Shown here one piece after another: positions 37,519 to 47,061 of a stretch of 64,000 nt of DNA. A program made the translations under genes and the position numbers. Under the pieces are notes generated by a model that searched no databases, was not told the origin of the DNA, and saw nothing but the letters and a program-made list of their open reading frames with translations. Numbering within the stretch: the first letter of the stretch is position 1; every line of letters starts with the position of its first letter. The DNA comes from Acinetobacter venetianus RAG-1 = CIP 110063 (GTDB lineage: Bacteria; Pseudomonadota; Gammaproteobacteria; Pseudomonadales; Moraxellaceae): positions 786,722-850,721 of the forward strand of contig NZ_KB849558.1 in the NCBI RefSeq assembly GCF_000368585.1, written 5' to 3'.

Positions 37519-38754
37519 ATGGCTAATGCAAATTTCTCCACACTTGAAAAAAATCTTGAACTTGCAGCTCGTGTTGAAAAGCTAAAACAATTGGCTTCTC
37601 AGCCATGTTCTGAACAATATCTTGACGTTAATGATATAGACCTTGAAGCATGGAATCATGTGGGTGATCCGCTTTGTGAAGCAGTCATGGCTGAGCTCAA
37701 AGCAAATAAGATGTTGGCGGGTGATAAATATATCAATGCCCGTAAATTGCAAGCACAAGGAAATCCTGCAGCCATCGCTTTTTTTGCTGATGTTGAAACA
37801 ATTCCATCATGGCTTGATTTTGATGCGATGCAGTTAGGTGCAAGAATGGCCGCCCGCAATCCAATTGGTATGCTGTTTGGTATGCACGGTGGATTACCAT
37901 TCACGTATATTGATCCAGCAACAGCATTTGTTATGGGAAGTACGGGACGCCTAGCTAAAGGTGGTGATTACCGTCGTCGTTTTTGGGAAACAGCTACGGG
38001 TTTCGTTGGGGCTTTGGATGTTGAGGGTATGAAACCTGGTGGTGCTCGCTGGGAATTATGGATTCGTGTTCGTTTTCTGCATACCATGATTCGTATGGGG
38101 ATTTTACATGCAGATCAGTGGAAACTTTCTACAGCTATACCTATTGGTCAGGTTGCTTCAGCTGCAACAGGTCAGATTTTTGGACCTTATCGCGTCAATA
38201 TTATTCGTTACTTTGGTGGTAAAGTCAGTAAAGAGGAAGAAGATAGCTTTGCTCTAATGTGGCGCTGGATTGCTCGTCTTGAAGGGGCTAATAACCAACT
38301 GTTAGGAAGAACCCATGAAGAGCAGTTTCTGATTCAAAGCCGTATGCACCAGTTCCTGTATAGTAAAAGTAAAGAAGCTGTAGACATTACACAAGGGGTT
38401 ATTGATGGTGCATCGACCATAAAAGCCTTTCACTTATCGAAACGCATGCATACTGCTATTGTTCGTCGTTTGCTTTCAGAAGAAATGCTACAGACCTTAC
38501 CAGGCTACAATTTTCCTGATGATTTAGAATTGCCTAAAGATCGTCCTGCGGCACTTACTTTAGAAGCACTTTCTGGTTCGTTAAGATTATTAAATAAGAT
38601 TACTCATATCCCACCATTTAAAAAATTAGTAGAACATCATGGGCTAAGATTTCTTGATCATGTAGTAGAAAAAGGTCTAGATGGGATCAGAGCAGAATAT
38701 CAGGCAACACCGATTAAGAATCCTGAGGGTAAGTGCCCTATGGGACATAGCTAA
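37519..38754 (+). CDS. MpaB-family (DUF2236) oxygenase
   Basis: A 411-aa protein of the MpaB/rubber-oxygenase catalytic domain family (DUF2236), whose characterised members are haem-dependent oxygenases cleaving or oxidising isoprenoid double bonds. Diagnostic segments are YRRRFWETATGFVGALDVEGMKPGGARWELWIRVRFLHTMIRMGIL and the conserved HTMIR histidine region. It is first in a five-gene plus-strand block with aldehyde dehydrogenase, CoA ligase, GFA-like and acyl-CoA dehydrogenase genes, which suggests oxidation of an alkenyl or terpenoid chain to an aldehyde. The substrate is inferred. Confidence 0.8.
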   Translation: MANANFSTLEKNLELAARVEKLKQLASQPCSEQYLDVNDIDLEAWNHVGDPLCEAVMAELKANKMLAGDKYINARKLQAQGNPAAIAFFADVETIPSWLDFDAMQLGARMAARNPIGMLFGMHGGLPFTYIDPATAFVMGSTGRLAKGGDYRRRFWETATGFVGALDVEGMKPGGARWELWIRVRFLHTMIRMGILHADQWKLSTAIPIGQVASAATGQIFGPYRVNIIRYFGGKVSKEEEDSFALMWRWIARLEGANNQLLGRTHEEQFLIQSRMHQFLYSKSKEAVDITQGVIDGASTIKAFHLSKRMHTAIVRRLLSEEMLQTLPGYNFPDDLELPKDRPAALTLEALSGSLRLLNKITHIPPFKKLVEHHGLRFLDHVVEKGLDGIRAEYQATPIKNPEGKCPMGHS

Positions 38755-38836
38755 AAACATAACTTATATAAACCTATCTACGAGTAAATATTCAAGGTTG
38801 AAGTTTACTCATTTTTATTTCAAACAAGGATAACTC

Positions 38837-40534
38837 ATGGCTACAGCAGTAAAAGAACTTAAATTTGCAACCAAAGCGCAGTTAGATACAGCCATTCAGG
38901 ATCTTAGCAACGGCATTGTAAAATGGGCCAATTCAAATTTACAGGAACGAATCGCCTTACTCAAAAAAACACATGCCAGTATTGCAGTTGCAAGTGAAGA
39001 TTGGGCAAAAGCTGCTATTTTAGCGAAAGGTACCCCCCAAGGTTCACTTGAGGGTGAAGAATGGATGTCTGGTCCCTATGCCACACTGAATGGATTTACT
39101 GCTGTAATTGAAAGTTTAGAAAAATTAGCGCAAGGTAAATCCCCTTTGGATGGTGTTAAAGCCAGTAAAGCACCAAATGGTCGTATTAAATTTAAGATGT
39201 TACCAAGTAACTTCTACGAATTTAATCTGTTTCATGGCTTCCGTGGCGATCTTTGGTTGGAGCCTGGCGTATCTGAGGCAGAAGCAAGGGCTAAAGCAGG
39301 TTTAGGTGCAAAGCGACTTGGTGAAAATGGTGGCGTTGGACTGGTGTTGGGTGCAGGAAATATCAGTGCCATTGGCCCGTTGGATATGCTGTATGAACTG
39401 ATTGCTCATAATCGGGCAGTTGTTTTGAAACTTAATCCAACCTTTGGTTCACTTTTAGACATCTATAAACAGGCTTTTGCACCACTGATTGAGGCTAATC
39501 TATTACGTATCGTCAATGGTGATGCTGAAACTGGTGCCTATTTAACCGACCATATAGGTATTAAACACGTTCATATTACAGGCAGTGGCATCACCCACGA
39601 TAAGATTGTTTGGGGTTCAACTACCACAAAAGTTGGTCGACCGATACTCAATAAACCTATTACTAGCGAGCTGGGTGGTGTGTCACCAATTATTATTGTG
39701 CCAGGAAAATGGTCAAAAGCAGATCTTCGCTATCAGGCTGAAAATGTCGTCACCCAAAGAACTCATAATGGTGGGCACAACTGTATCGCAGGACAAGCCA
39801 TTATCCTGAGTAAAGACTGGGAGCAAAAAGATGAGTTTCTGACAATTGTAGCTGAAGAATTTGAAAAAGCAGCAAAAAGACCAACGTGGTATCCAGGTTC
39901 GGAGGCAAAGCTGGCAGCCGCTCAAGCCGCGTACCCTAATGCCAAACGAATCAAAGATACCTTGTTAATTGAAGTGAATGAGCAAACTTCCCAAGACTTA
40001 TTAACCACAGAATACTTTGCTCCTGTACTGGGTCATATTGCTCTTGAGGGTACCGATGTTGATTTTTTCCGTAATGCAGTTGCTTTTGCCAATAATGAAC
40101 TGGATGGTAGTTTGGGTGCGAGCATTATCGTTGCACCACGTGACCGTAAAGCAATGGGACAAGCATTTGAAAATACTTTAGCTGACTTGCACTATGGGAC
40201 AATCGGGATCAACGTTTGGAGTGCAATCGGTTTTCTTGTGCCATCACTGAGTTGGGGTGCTTTTGCTGGAAATACATTAGAAAACGTTGGCAGTGGTATT
40301 GGTATTGTTCATAACTCCCATTTAGTTGAAAGAACTGAAAGAAGTGTTATCTGGGGGCCATTCCGTCCATTCCCTCGTTCCTTTATCAATGGTGAAATTG
40401 CATTGTCACCAAAACCAGCATGGTTTGTAACCGCTCGTTCAGCTAAAGATACTGCACAGAAACTCACTCAGTTTAGTGTGAAACCCAGTGTCACTAAGAT
40501 GCTGAAAATTTTTGTTGATGCCTTTAAAGCTTAA
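38837..40534 (+). CDS. Aldehyde dehydrogenase
   Basis: A 565-aa aldehyde dehydrogenase. The catalytic Cys is in THNGGHNCIAGQA and the Glu region in ITSELGGVSPIII; HITGSG is the NAD loop. It is longer than the usual ~490 aa, with an extended C-terminus (PFPRSFINGEIALSPKPAWFV and beyond). It lies 82 bp after the MpaB gene and likely oxidises the aldehyde product to an acid for the next enzyme. The long form resembles a group found with DUF2236 genes, though I cannot verify that here. Confidence 0.85.
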   Translation: MATAVKELKFATKAQLDTAIQDLSNGIVKWANSNLQERIALLKKTHASIAVASEDWAKAAILAKGTPQGSLEGEEWMSGPYATLNGFTAVIESLEKLAQGKSPLDGVKASKAPNGRIKFKMLPSNFYEFNLFHGFRGDLWLEPGVSEAEARAKAGLGAKRLGENGGVGLVLGAGNISAIGPLDMLYELIAHNRAVVLKLNPTFGSLLDIYKQAFAPLIEANLLRIVNGDAETGAYLTDHIGIKHVHITGSGITHDKIVWGSTTTKVGRPILNKPITSELGGVSPIIIVPGKWSKADLRYQAENVVTQRTHNGGHNCIAGQAIILSKDWEQKDEFLTIVAEEFEKAAKRPTWYPGSEAKLAAAQAAYPNAKRIKDTLLIEVNEQTSQDLLTTEYFAPVLGHIALEGTDVDFFRNAVAFANNELDGSLGASIIVAPRDRKAMGQAFENTLADLHYGTIGINVWSAIGFLVPSLSWGAFAGNTLENVGSGIGIVHNSHLVERTERSVIWGPFRPFPRSFINGEIALSPKPAWFVTARSAKDTAQKLTQFSVKPSVTKMLKIFVDAFKA

Positions 40535-40564
40535 TGTCTACTTCTTATTTAGGATAATCAACAA

Positions 40565-42142
40565 ATGACTTATTACAGCAGCTATCCAGAAGTCGAAATC
40601 CCAACAAGTTCAATTTATGACTACATCTTTTCTTCGTTGAAAAATGAGGAACTTGAACGTATTGCTGTGGTAGATGGTACCCAGCAAATTACTTATGGTC
40701 AGTTATGCCAAAAAATTGATGCTTTTGCAGGTGCACTGTATGCAAGAGGCATTCAACAAGGTGATGTGATTGCTTTACATGCGCCGAACGGTTTAGGCTT
40801 TATCATTGCTTTTCATGGCATTTTGCGAGCTGGTGCAACAGTTACAACACTGAATGTATTGTATAGTCCAATGGAGATTAGTAGCCAAATCAATGATTCA
40901 AAGGCAAAACTTTGTATCACAACCTCAATGTTTTTATCTAATGCAGTAGCTGGTGTGTCAGATGCTGGACTTGATCACAAACAGATCATTGTGTTGGATC
41001 ATGTAGAAAACTACGTCTCTATGGCTGAACTTATTACTCAAGCTTATAGACCACCAGAGGGCTTCGTACAAGCAGCAACCCAACTTGCTGTCTTGCCTTA
41101 TTCTTCAGGAACAACGGGAAAAGCAAAAGGTGTCATGCTGACTCACCGTAATTTGGTTGCAAACATTGCTCAATGTTCAGCTGTATTACCAATACGTGAG
41201 GATGATACAGTACTTGCTGTACTGCCTTTTTTTCATATCTATGGCATGAATGTCATTATGAATTTGACGCTAAAACAGCGAGGAAAATTGGTCATTCTAC
41301 CTAAGTTTGACTTAAAACCTTTTCTTGAACTCATCCAAAATGAAAAATGCTCTAGCATCTATATTGCACCACCGATTGCAGTTGCTTTAACCAAACATCC
41401 ATTGGTAAAAGAATATAATCTATCCAGTATTCGTACCATTGTTTGTGGGGCTGCACCAATGGACGAAGCACTTGGGGCAGCTTTAACAGCACAAATTCCT
41501 GCGGTGTTGTTACAAGGTTTTGGCATGACTGAATTAAGTCCAGTATCCCATGTTACTCCTCTGAATAATCCAAATATTCCAGTTGGTTCAATTGGCCTAG
41601 CTGTTCCCAACATTAGTTTCAAAGTGGTTGATTCCCAAACGGGCGATGAAGTTGAAAAAGTTCCAAATGGACGGACTCAAGCAGGTGAAATGCTGGTCAA
41701 GGGTCCAAATGTCATGGTGGGCTATCTAAATAATCAAGAAGCCACCAATGCAACGATTACAAGCGATGGTTACCTCCATACAGGAGATATTGTTGAAGTA
41801 GGTGCACAAGGTGAAGTTTATGTGGTGGATCGCTTAAAAGAACTGATTAAATATAAGGGTTATCAAGTTCCACCTGCCGAACTGGAAGCATTACTGCTCA
41901 CTCATCCAGCTGTTGCTGATGCAGCCGTTGTTGCACACCCAGATGAAGATGCTGGTGAAATTCCACGTGCCTTTGTTGTGCTTCAACCTAATTCAGATAT
42001 TGCTAAAGATGAAATCATGGCATTTGTCGCGGCTAAAGTCGCTCCACATAAACGTATCCGAATTGTGGATTTTATTGAATCCATTCCTAAATCGTTGTCA
42101 GGGAAAATTCTACGTAAGGAATTAAGGGGTCTTCCTTTATAA
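40565..42142 (+). CDS. AMP-dependent acyl/aryl-CoA ligase (4CL-like)
   Basis: A 525-aa adenylate-forming ligase. The P-loop is PYSSGTTGKAKGVM; GFGMTELSPVSH, YLHTGDIVEV and VDRLKELIKYKGYQVPPAELE are the remaining family motifs, the last typical of 4-coumarate:CoA ligase-like enzymes. The C-terminal lysine is in PKSLSGKILRKELR. It starts 30 bp after the aldehyde dehydrogenase gene and should activate the acid formed by it. Confidence 0.88.
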   Translation: MTYYSSYPEVEIPTSSIYDYIFSSLKNEELERIAVVDGTQQITYGQLCQKIDAFAGALYARGIQQGDVIALHAPNGLGFIIAFHGILRAGATVTTLNVLYSPMEISSQINDSKAKLCITTSMFLSNAVAGVSDAGLDHKQIIVLDHVENYVSMAELITQAYRPPEGFVQAATQLAVLPYSSGTTGKAKGVMLTHRNLVANIAQCSAVLPIREDDTVLAVLPFFHIYGMNVIMNLTLKQRGKLVILPKFDLKPFLELIQNEKCSSIYIAPPIAVALTKHPLVKEYNLSSIRTIVCGAAPMDEALGAALTAQIPAVLLQGFGMTELSPVSHVTPLNNPNIPVGSIGLAVPNISFKVVDSQTGDEVEKVPNGRTQAGEMLVKGPNVMVGYLNNQEATNATITSDGYLHTGDIVEVGAQGEVYVVDRLKELIKYKGYQVPPAELEALLLTHPAVADAAVVAHPDEDAGEIPRAFVVLQPNSDIAKDEIMAFVAAKVAPHKRIRIVDFIESIPKSLSGKILRKELRGLPL

Positions 42143-42231
42143 AAACTTTTAAATGAAGTTGGTGGATTAATTTCCATATTGAGACACCAACACGTTATCA
42201 ATTTTAACATTACAAATTTAAAGGAACCCTG

Positions 42232-42687
42232 ATGAGCCTCGAAATCTCATGTTCTTGTCAACATAATAAATTGGTGCTGAATGGTCCAGTGATCATGCGT
42301 TTTATTTGTCATTGCTTAATCTGTCAAAATGTCTATAAGGCACCCTATGCAGATGTAGTTGTGGCATGGAAAAATGATATTGTTGCCACTAAACCACAAA
42401 CCCTTGAATTTAAAAAGTTCCGCATGCCACCAGCAGTGAACCGAGGGCTCTGTACCCAATGCCAAAAGCCAGTTTATGGTTATCTTAAGTCTTATGTGAA
42501 ACATGACCTTGCTTTTATTCCAGCACAAAACTTTAAAGACCCTTCTGTACTACCAAAGCCTTGTTTACATGAATTCTATCACCGTGCCGTCTCGCCTATA
42601 GAAGATGGATTACCAAAATATTATGGTTATATGCACAGTATGTTTGGTTTAAGCAAAGCTCTCATTAAAAGTCTTCATTCATTATAA
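42232..42687 (+). CDS. GFA/CENP-V-like zinc protein
   Basis: A 151-aa protein with Cys pairs for zinc: CSCQHNKL, CHCLICQ and CTQCQKPVYG, as in glutathione-dependent formaldehyde-activating (GFA) family proteins. The C-terminal half (HDLAFIPAQNFKDP...LHEFYHRAVSPIEDGLPKYYGY) fits the family. The role is unknown; it may handle a thiol adduct of an aldehyde. It lies between the CoA ligase and acyl-CoA dehydrogenase genes. Confidence 0.75.
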   Translation: MSLEISCSCQHNKLVLNGPVIMRFICHCLICQNVYKAPYADVVVAWKNDIVATKPQTLEFKKFRMPPAVNRGLCTQCQKPVYGYLKSYVKHDLAFIPAQNFKDPSVLPKPCLHEFYHRAVSPIEDGLPKYYGYMHSMFGLSKALIKSLHSL

Positions 42688-42717
42688 ATAAGCAACGAGT
42701 TTGAAAGGGATTTCACT

Positions 42718-43869
42718 ATGCACTTCACCACTGAACATGAAGCTTTACGTCGTACTGCACGTCAGTTTGTTGAATCTGAAATCAATCCTTATATTTTAGA
42801 ATGGGAACAGGCAGGACAGTTTCCAATTCATGATGTATTCAAAAAAATGGGAAGTCTTGGTTTACTTGGTATTTGCAAGCCTGAAGAAAATGGTGGATTA
42901 GGATTAGATCTATCCTACAACCTTGTGGTTGCTGAAGAATTCGGTCGTTCCATTGCTGGAGGTGTTGCTATGGCGATGGGGGTACAAACCGATATGGCAA
43001 CACCAGCACTTGCCCGATTCGGTAGTAAAGAACTCAGAGATATGTTCCTTACTCCTGCGATTGCTGGTGATTATGTAGGTGCAATTGCTGTGTCTGAAGC
43101 TCATGCTGGTTCTGATGTTGCAGCGATAAAAACAGCTGCACGTAAAGATGGTGATGAGTACATCATCAATGGCAGTAAAATGTGGATTACCAATGGTGGC
43201 CAAGCAGATTTTTTCTGTTTGTTAGCCAATACCTCGGATGATAAGCCACATCGCAATAAGTCTCTGATCGTTGTACCCTCTCATCTTAAAGGGGTCAGTA
43301 CCTCTAAACCATTGCATAAGTTGGGCATGCATTCCACCAACACAGCACAAGTATTCTTTGACGATGTCCGTGTACCGCAACGTTACTTAATTGGTAACGA
43401 GGGGGCTGGATTTGCCATGCAAATGATGCAATTTCAGGAAGAACGCTTATGGGTTTGTGCCAATGCATTAGGTTCGCTTGATCTATGTCTGGAGCAAACC
43501 ATTCAATACACTCGCGAGCGTACAACCTTTGGTCAACCTGTTATAAATAATCAGTACGTACACTTTCGCTTTGCTGAACTAGCAACTGAAATTGAAGCCT
43601 TACGTGCTTTGACCTACCATGCTGCTGAATTGCATGGTACTGGGAAAGACGTGACCATGCTAGCCTCTATGGCAAAGCTTAAGGCTGGACGCTTACTACG
43701 AGAAGTCACCGACAGCTGTTTACAGTATTGGGGTGGTAATGGCTTCATGTGGGATAACGTGGCATCACAACTTTTTAGAGACACCCGTGTTGCTTCTATT
43801 GCAGGAGGCACTGATGAAATTATGCTGGGAATTATTACCAAGACTATGGATATGCTGTCTAAACCTTAG
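42718..43869 (+). CDS. Acyl-CoA dehydrogenase
   Basis: A 383-aa FAD enzyme that makes an alpha-beta double bond in an acyl-CoA. Motifs: AIAVSEAHAGSDVAAIKT and MWITNGGQADFFCLLAN (FAD and substrate), and the C-terminal LQYWGGNGFMWDNVASQLFRDTRVASIAGGTDEIML, where the Glu before IML occupies the usual catalytic-base position. It is last in the block and would start beta-oxidation of the CoA ester made by the ligase. tnpA follows 125 bp downstream. Confidence 0.9.
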   Translation: MHFTTEHEALRRTARQFVESEINPYILEWEQAGQFPIHDVFKKMGSLGLLGICKPEENGGLGLDLSYNLVVAEEFGRSIAGGVAMAMGVQTDMATPALARFGSKELRDMFLTPAIAGDYVGAIAVSEAHAGSDVAAIKTAARKDGDEYIINGSKMWITNGGQADFFCLLANTSDDKPHRNKSLIVVPSHLKGVSTSKPLHKLGMHSTNTAQVFFDDVRVPQRYLIGNEGAGFAMQMMQFQEERLWVCANALGSLDLCLEQTIQYTRERTTFGQPVINNQYVHFRFAELATEIEALRALTYHAAELHGTGKDVTMLASMAKLKAGRLLREVTDSCLQYWGGNGFMWDNVASQLFRDTRVASIAGGTDEIMLGIITKTMDMLSKP

Positions 43870-43994
43870 TCATGGAAAAGCTTTCTGACTAAACATTTAA
43901 GCCCCTTACGAACTTTAATTTTAAAAATTTAAGGGATTGATTATAAACCAAATATTTACAGTAAATATGAATTGATCATAGAGGAAAGTGATTA

Positions 43995-46943
43995 ATGACT
44001 TCTATTGAACGGACTGCCTATCCTCGATTTAAAAAACATATTTCAAAAAAAGAACTTGAGCAGGTTTATACGCCTAGTCAGGCTGAGCTCAACTTTATAT
44101 CCAAACTTGCTCGTAAATATGAGTTAAGACTTGGGGCAACATTATTATTAAAATCATTTCAACGATTGGGTTACTTCCCTGTCTTTAAGGATATACCTCG
44201 TCCTATCGTTCAACATATTAGTGAGCTACTCAATTTTCAGGGTAATCCATATTTAGACTATGAGGAACGAACACTCTACCGCCAGCACCAGAACATAAGA
44301 AGTTATCTTGATGTTTTGGAATATAACAGAAAAGGTGCCAGGATTATTGAAACATCTATGACAGCAGCAGCACAGGTCATGGATAATCCTGCCGATATTA
44401 TTAATGTAGCAATTGAAGAGTTAGTACGCCAAAGAGTTGAGTTACCAGCTTTTAGTACACTAGATCGTATGGCTGGGAAAATTCGCCATGCTGTAAACCA
44501 ATCATTTTTCGATATGGTTAATGCAAAGCTGACTTACTATGAAAAAGATCAATTAGAAGAATTACTAAATGTAGCTGACCCTAAGCAAAAAAGCATCTTG
44601 AATACTCTTAAAGAATTGCCTAAAAGGTCATCACTACAACATTTACAGCGACTATTGGACCATATTGTAAGGTTGTCAAATACAGTCGGTGCTAACTATC
44701 ACCTAGATGGAATACCCCATACTAAAATTAAACATTTTGCCGCAGAAGCCCGTATTATGGATGTGGCTGAATTAAAAGACTTTAATGTAGCTAAACGTCA
44801 TGTACTCTTATTAAGTTTGATTTATCGTACTCGTATCAAGGCCCGTGATGACTTAGCCAATATGTTTATTAAAAGAATGAATCATATTCATCAACGGGGT
44901 AAAGACGAACTTGAGCAATTACGGATTCGCCATCGACATAAAACTGAATTTTTAGTGGCAACCCTTTCCAATGTGATTGATACATTAGATACTTATCCAG
45001 AAGATGCCGAAGCTGGTCGTGCAGTCCGACAGCTTCTAATTGATCAGGGAGGACTTGAAGCCATTCAGGATGATTGTGCTGCAATCACTGCATATAGTGG
45101 AGATAATTACTATCCTTTATTATGGCGTTTTTATCGTAGCCACCGTGCGACCCTTTTCCGTATGGTGCATTTACTTGATTTAACCTCAACTAGCCAAGAT
45201 CAGTCACTCATACAGGCAATAAATCTATTGCTTGAATATGAAAATCGAAGAATCGCTATCATAGATGAAAAAGTTGACTTTTCTTTTACCAATGAACGCT
45301 GGAAGAAGACCATAATTAAGGGAGATAAAATTAATCGGCAACATTTCGAGGTATGTGTATTTTCTTCACTGGCCGCAGAAATTAAGTCTGGTGATATTTC
45401 AATTTATGGTTCAGAAACTTATGCTGATTATCGGGAACAATTATTACCATGGGTGGAATGTGAACCGCTTGTTGCCAACTACTGTGAACAATTAAATTTT
45501 CCCAATAATGCCCAAGACTTTACAACTCATTTAAAAGACTGGCTTAGTACCGTTGCCAACACGATTGATCAAAACTATCCAAGCAATGGTCATGTAACTA
45601 TTGGTGAGAATGGTGTTCCGGTACTTAAAAGGCATATGTCCAAAGAGCCAACAGCCTCTTCTAAAGAGTTGGAAACTACACTTTTACAACGTTTACCTGA
45701 ACGCAATGTTATTGATGTACTTTGTGATGTCGCTCATTGGACGGGTTGGACTCGACATTTCGGTCCCCTTTCTGGTTCAGACCCAAAAATAGATAACCCT
45801 ACAGAACGATATATTCTGACGGCCTTTACCTATGGGTGTAATCTTGGTCCAGCACAAGCTTCCAGACATTTGCGAGGTACTGTCACACCACACATGTTGT
45901 CTTTTGTGAATCGTAGACATTGTGATGTAAATAAACTGAACTCTGCAATGGAAGATATTATTAACCATTACCACCAGTTTAAATTGCCAAAAATCTGGGG
46001 TGAGGGAAAAACTGCTGCGGCAGATGGAACCAAGTATGATATGTATGACCAAAATCTAATGGCTGAATACCATATCCGCTATGGAGGTTATGGTGGGATT
46101 GCCTATCACCATGTCGCTGATAACTATGTTGCCCTTTTTAGTCACTTCATTCCTTGTGGTGTTTGGGAAGCCATTTATATTATTGAGGGTTTATTAAAAA
46201 ATAAATCTGATATTCAACCAGATACCGTTCATGCCGATACTCAGGGTCAATCAGCACCTGTTTTTGCCCTAGCCTACCTGCTGGGTATCAACCTTATGCC
46301 ACGCATTAGAAACTGGCATGATTTGAAAATGTTTAAACCAGATAAAGATGTTAAGTACAAACATATAGATAGTTTATTTAAAGATGTTATCAATTGGGAA
46401 ATTATTGAAACTCACTGGCAGGATCTACTCCAAGTCGTTTTATCTATCAAAACAGGTAAAATTTCTTCGTCCATGATTCTACGGAAACTTGGAAATTACA
46501 GCCGAAAGAACCGACTATATCAGGCATTTCGAGAGTTAGGGCGAGTTGTACGTACAGTCTTTCTACTACGATATATTTCTGATCTGGATTTGCGTGAGCA
46601 AATTACAGCAACGACCAATAAAGTTGAAGCATATAATGGTTTTACCAAATGGCTTTTCTTTGGAGGTGGTGGCACAATCACTGAAAATGATCCAGAAGAA
46701 CAAGAGAAGATCATTAAATATAATGACTTAGTTGCCAATGCTCTTATCTATCACAATGTAGTGGATCAAACCCGTATATTAAAAGAACTTGTCAATGAGG
46801 GTTATCTTATCAATCGAGAAGATATTGCCAGATTAAGCCCTTATATCACAAGTCATATCAAACGTTTTGGGGACTATATTATTGATATTAATATCGTGCC
46901 TGATCCTGTTGATGTAGAATTTTCTATAGAACAAAATGAATAA
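43995..46943 (+). CDS. tnpA: Tn3-family transposase (TnpA)
   Basis: A 982-aa DDE transposase of normal Tn3-family length. N-terminal DUF4158-like DNA-binding region (residues ~1-170), then the Tn3 catalytic domain with D677 (AAADGTKYD), D748 (VHADTQGQS) and E878 (NKVEAYNGF), followed by WLFFGGGGTI and the NDLVANALIYHNV block. All catalytic residues are intact and a GAGGAAAG ribosome site precedes the ATG. It should act on the 41-bp repeats by replicative transposition, leaving cointegrates for TnpS/TnpT. It is 16 kb from tnpS, with cargo on both sides. Confidence 0.93.
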   Translation: MTSIERTAYPRFKKHISKKELEQVYTPSQAELNFISKLARKYELRLGATLLLKSFQRLGYFPVFKDIPRPIVQHISELLNFQGNPYLDYEERTLYRQHQNIRSYLDVLEYNRKGARIIETSMTAAAQVMDNPADIINVAIEELVRQRVELPAFSTLDRMAGKIRHAVNQSFFDMVNAKLTYYEKDQLEELLNVADPKQKSILNTLKELPKRSSLQHLQRLLDHIVRLSNTVGANYHLDGIPHTKIKHFAAEARIMDVAELKDFNVAKRHVLLLSLIYRTRIKARDDLANMFIKRMNHIHQRGKDELEQLRIRHRHKTEFLVATLSNVIDTLDTYPEDAEAGRAVRQLLIDQGGLEAIQDDCAAITAYSGDNYYPLLWRFYRSHRATLFRMVHLLDLTSTSQDQSLIQAINLLLEYENRRIAIIDEKVDFSFTNERWKKTIIKGDKINRQHFEVCVFSSLAAEIKSGDISIYGSETYADYREQLLPWVECEPLVANYCEQLNFPNNAQDFTTHLKDWLSTVANTIDQNYPSNGHVTIGENGVPVLKRHMSKEPTASSKELETTLLQRLPERNVIDVLCDVAHWTGWTRHFGPLSGSDPKIDNPTERYILTAFTYGCNLGPAQASRHLRGTVTPHMLSFVNRRHCDVNKLNSAMEDIINHYHQFKLPKIWGEGKTAAADGTKYDMYDQNLMAEYHIRYGGYGGIAYHHVADNYVALFSHFIPCGVWEAIYIIEGLLKNKSDIQPDTVHADTQGQSAPVFALAYLLGINLMPRIRNWHDLKMFKPDKDVKYKHIDSLFKDVINWEIIETHWQDLLQVVLSIKTGKISSSMILRKLGNYSRKNRLYQAFRELGRVVRTVFLLRYISDLDLREQITATTNKVEAYNGFTKWLFFGGGGTITENDPEEQEKIIKYNDLVANALIYHNVVDQTRILKELVNEGYLINREDIARLSPYITSHIKRFGDYIIDINIVPDPVDVEFSIEQNE

Positions 46944-46970
46944 TTGTCATGCAAACACAGGCTATTATTA

Positions 46971-47012
46971 AGAGCTAAAAGAATCTGCAACGCAAAAGCT
47001 TCTTTTAGCTCT
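46971..47012. terminator. Hairpin after tnpA
   Basis: The 13-bp perfect arms AGAGCTAAAAGAA / TTCTTTTAGCTCT enclose a 16-nt loop. It lies between the convergent tnpA and hydrolase gene ends. There is no long T-run. Confidence 0.5.
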
Positions 47013-47061
47013 AGCATTTAATTTACTTTAAATAGTTCTTTAATCTCAGAACATCTATTGT

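Noticed and set aside
43995..46943. A separate smaller transposon ending just after tnpA
   Set aside because: I looked at 46944-47061 for a copy of the terminal repeat (GGGTACAGCC or its complement) and found none, so the defence block appears to lie inside the same element.
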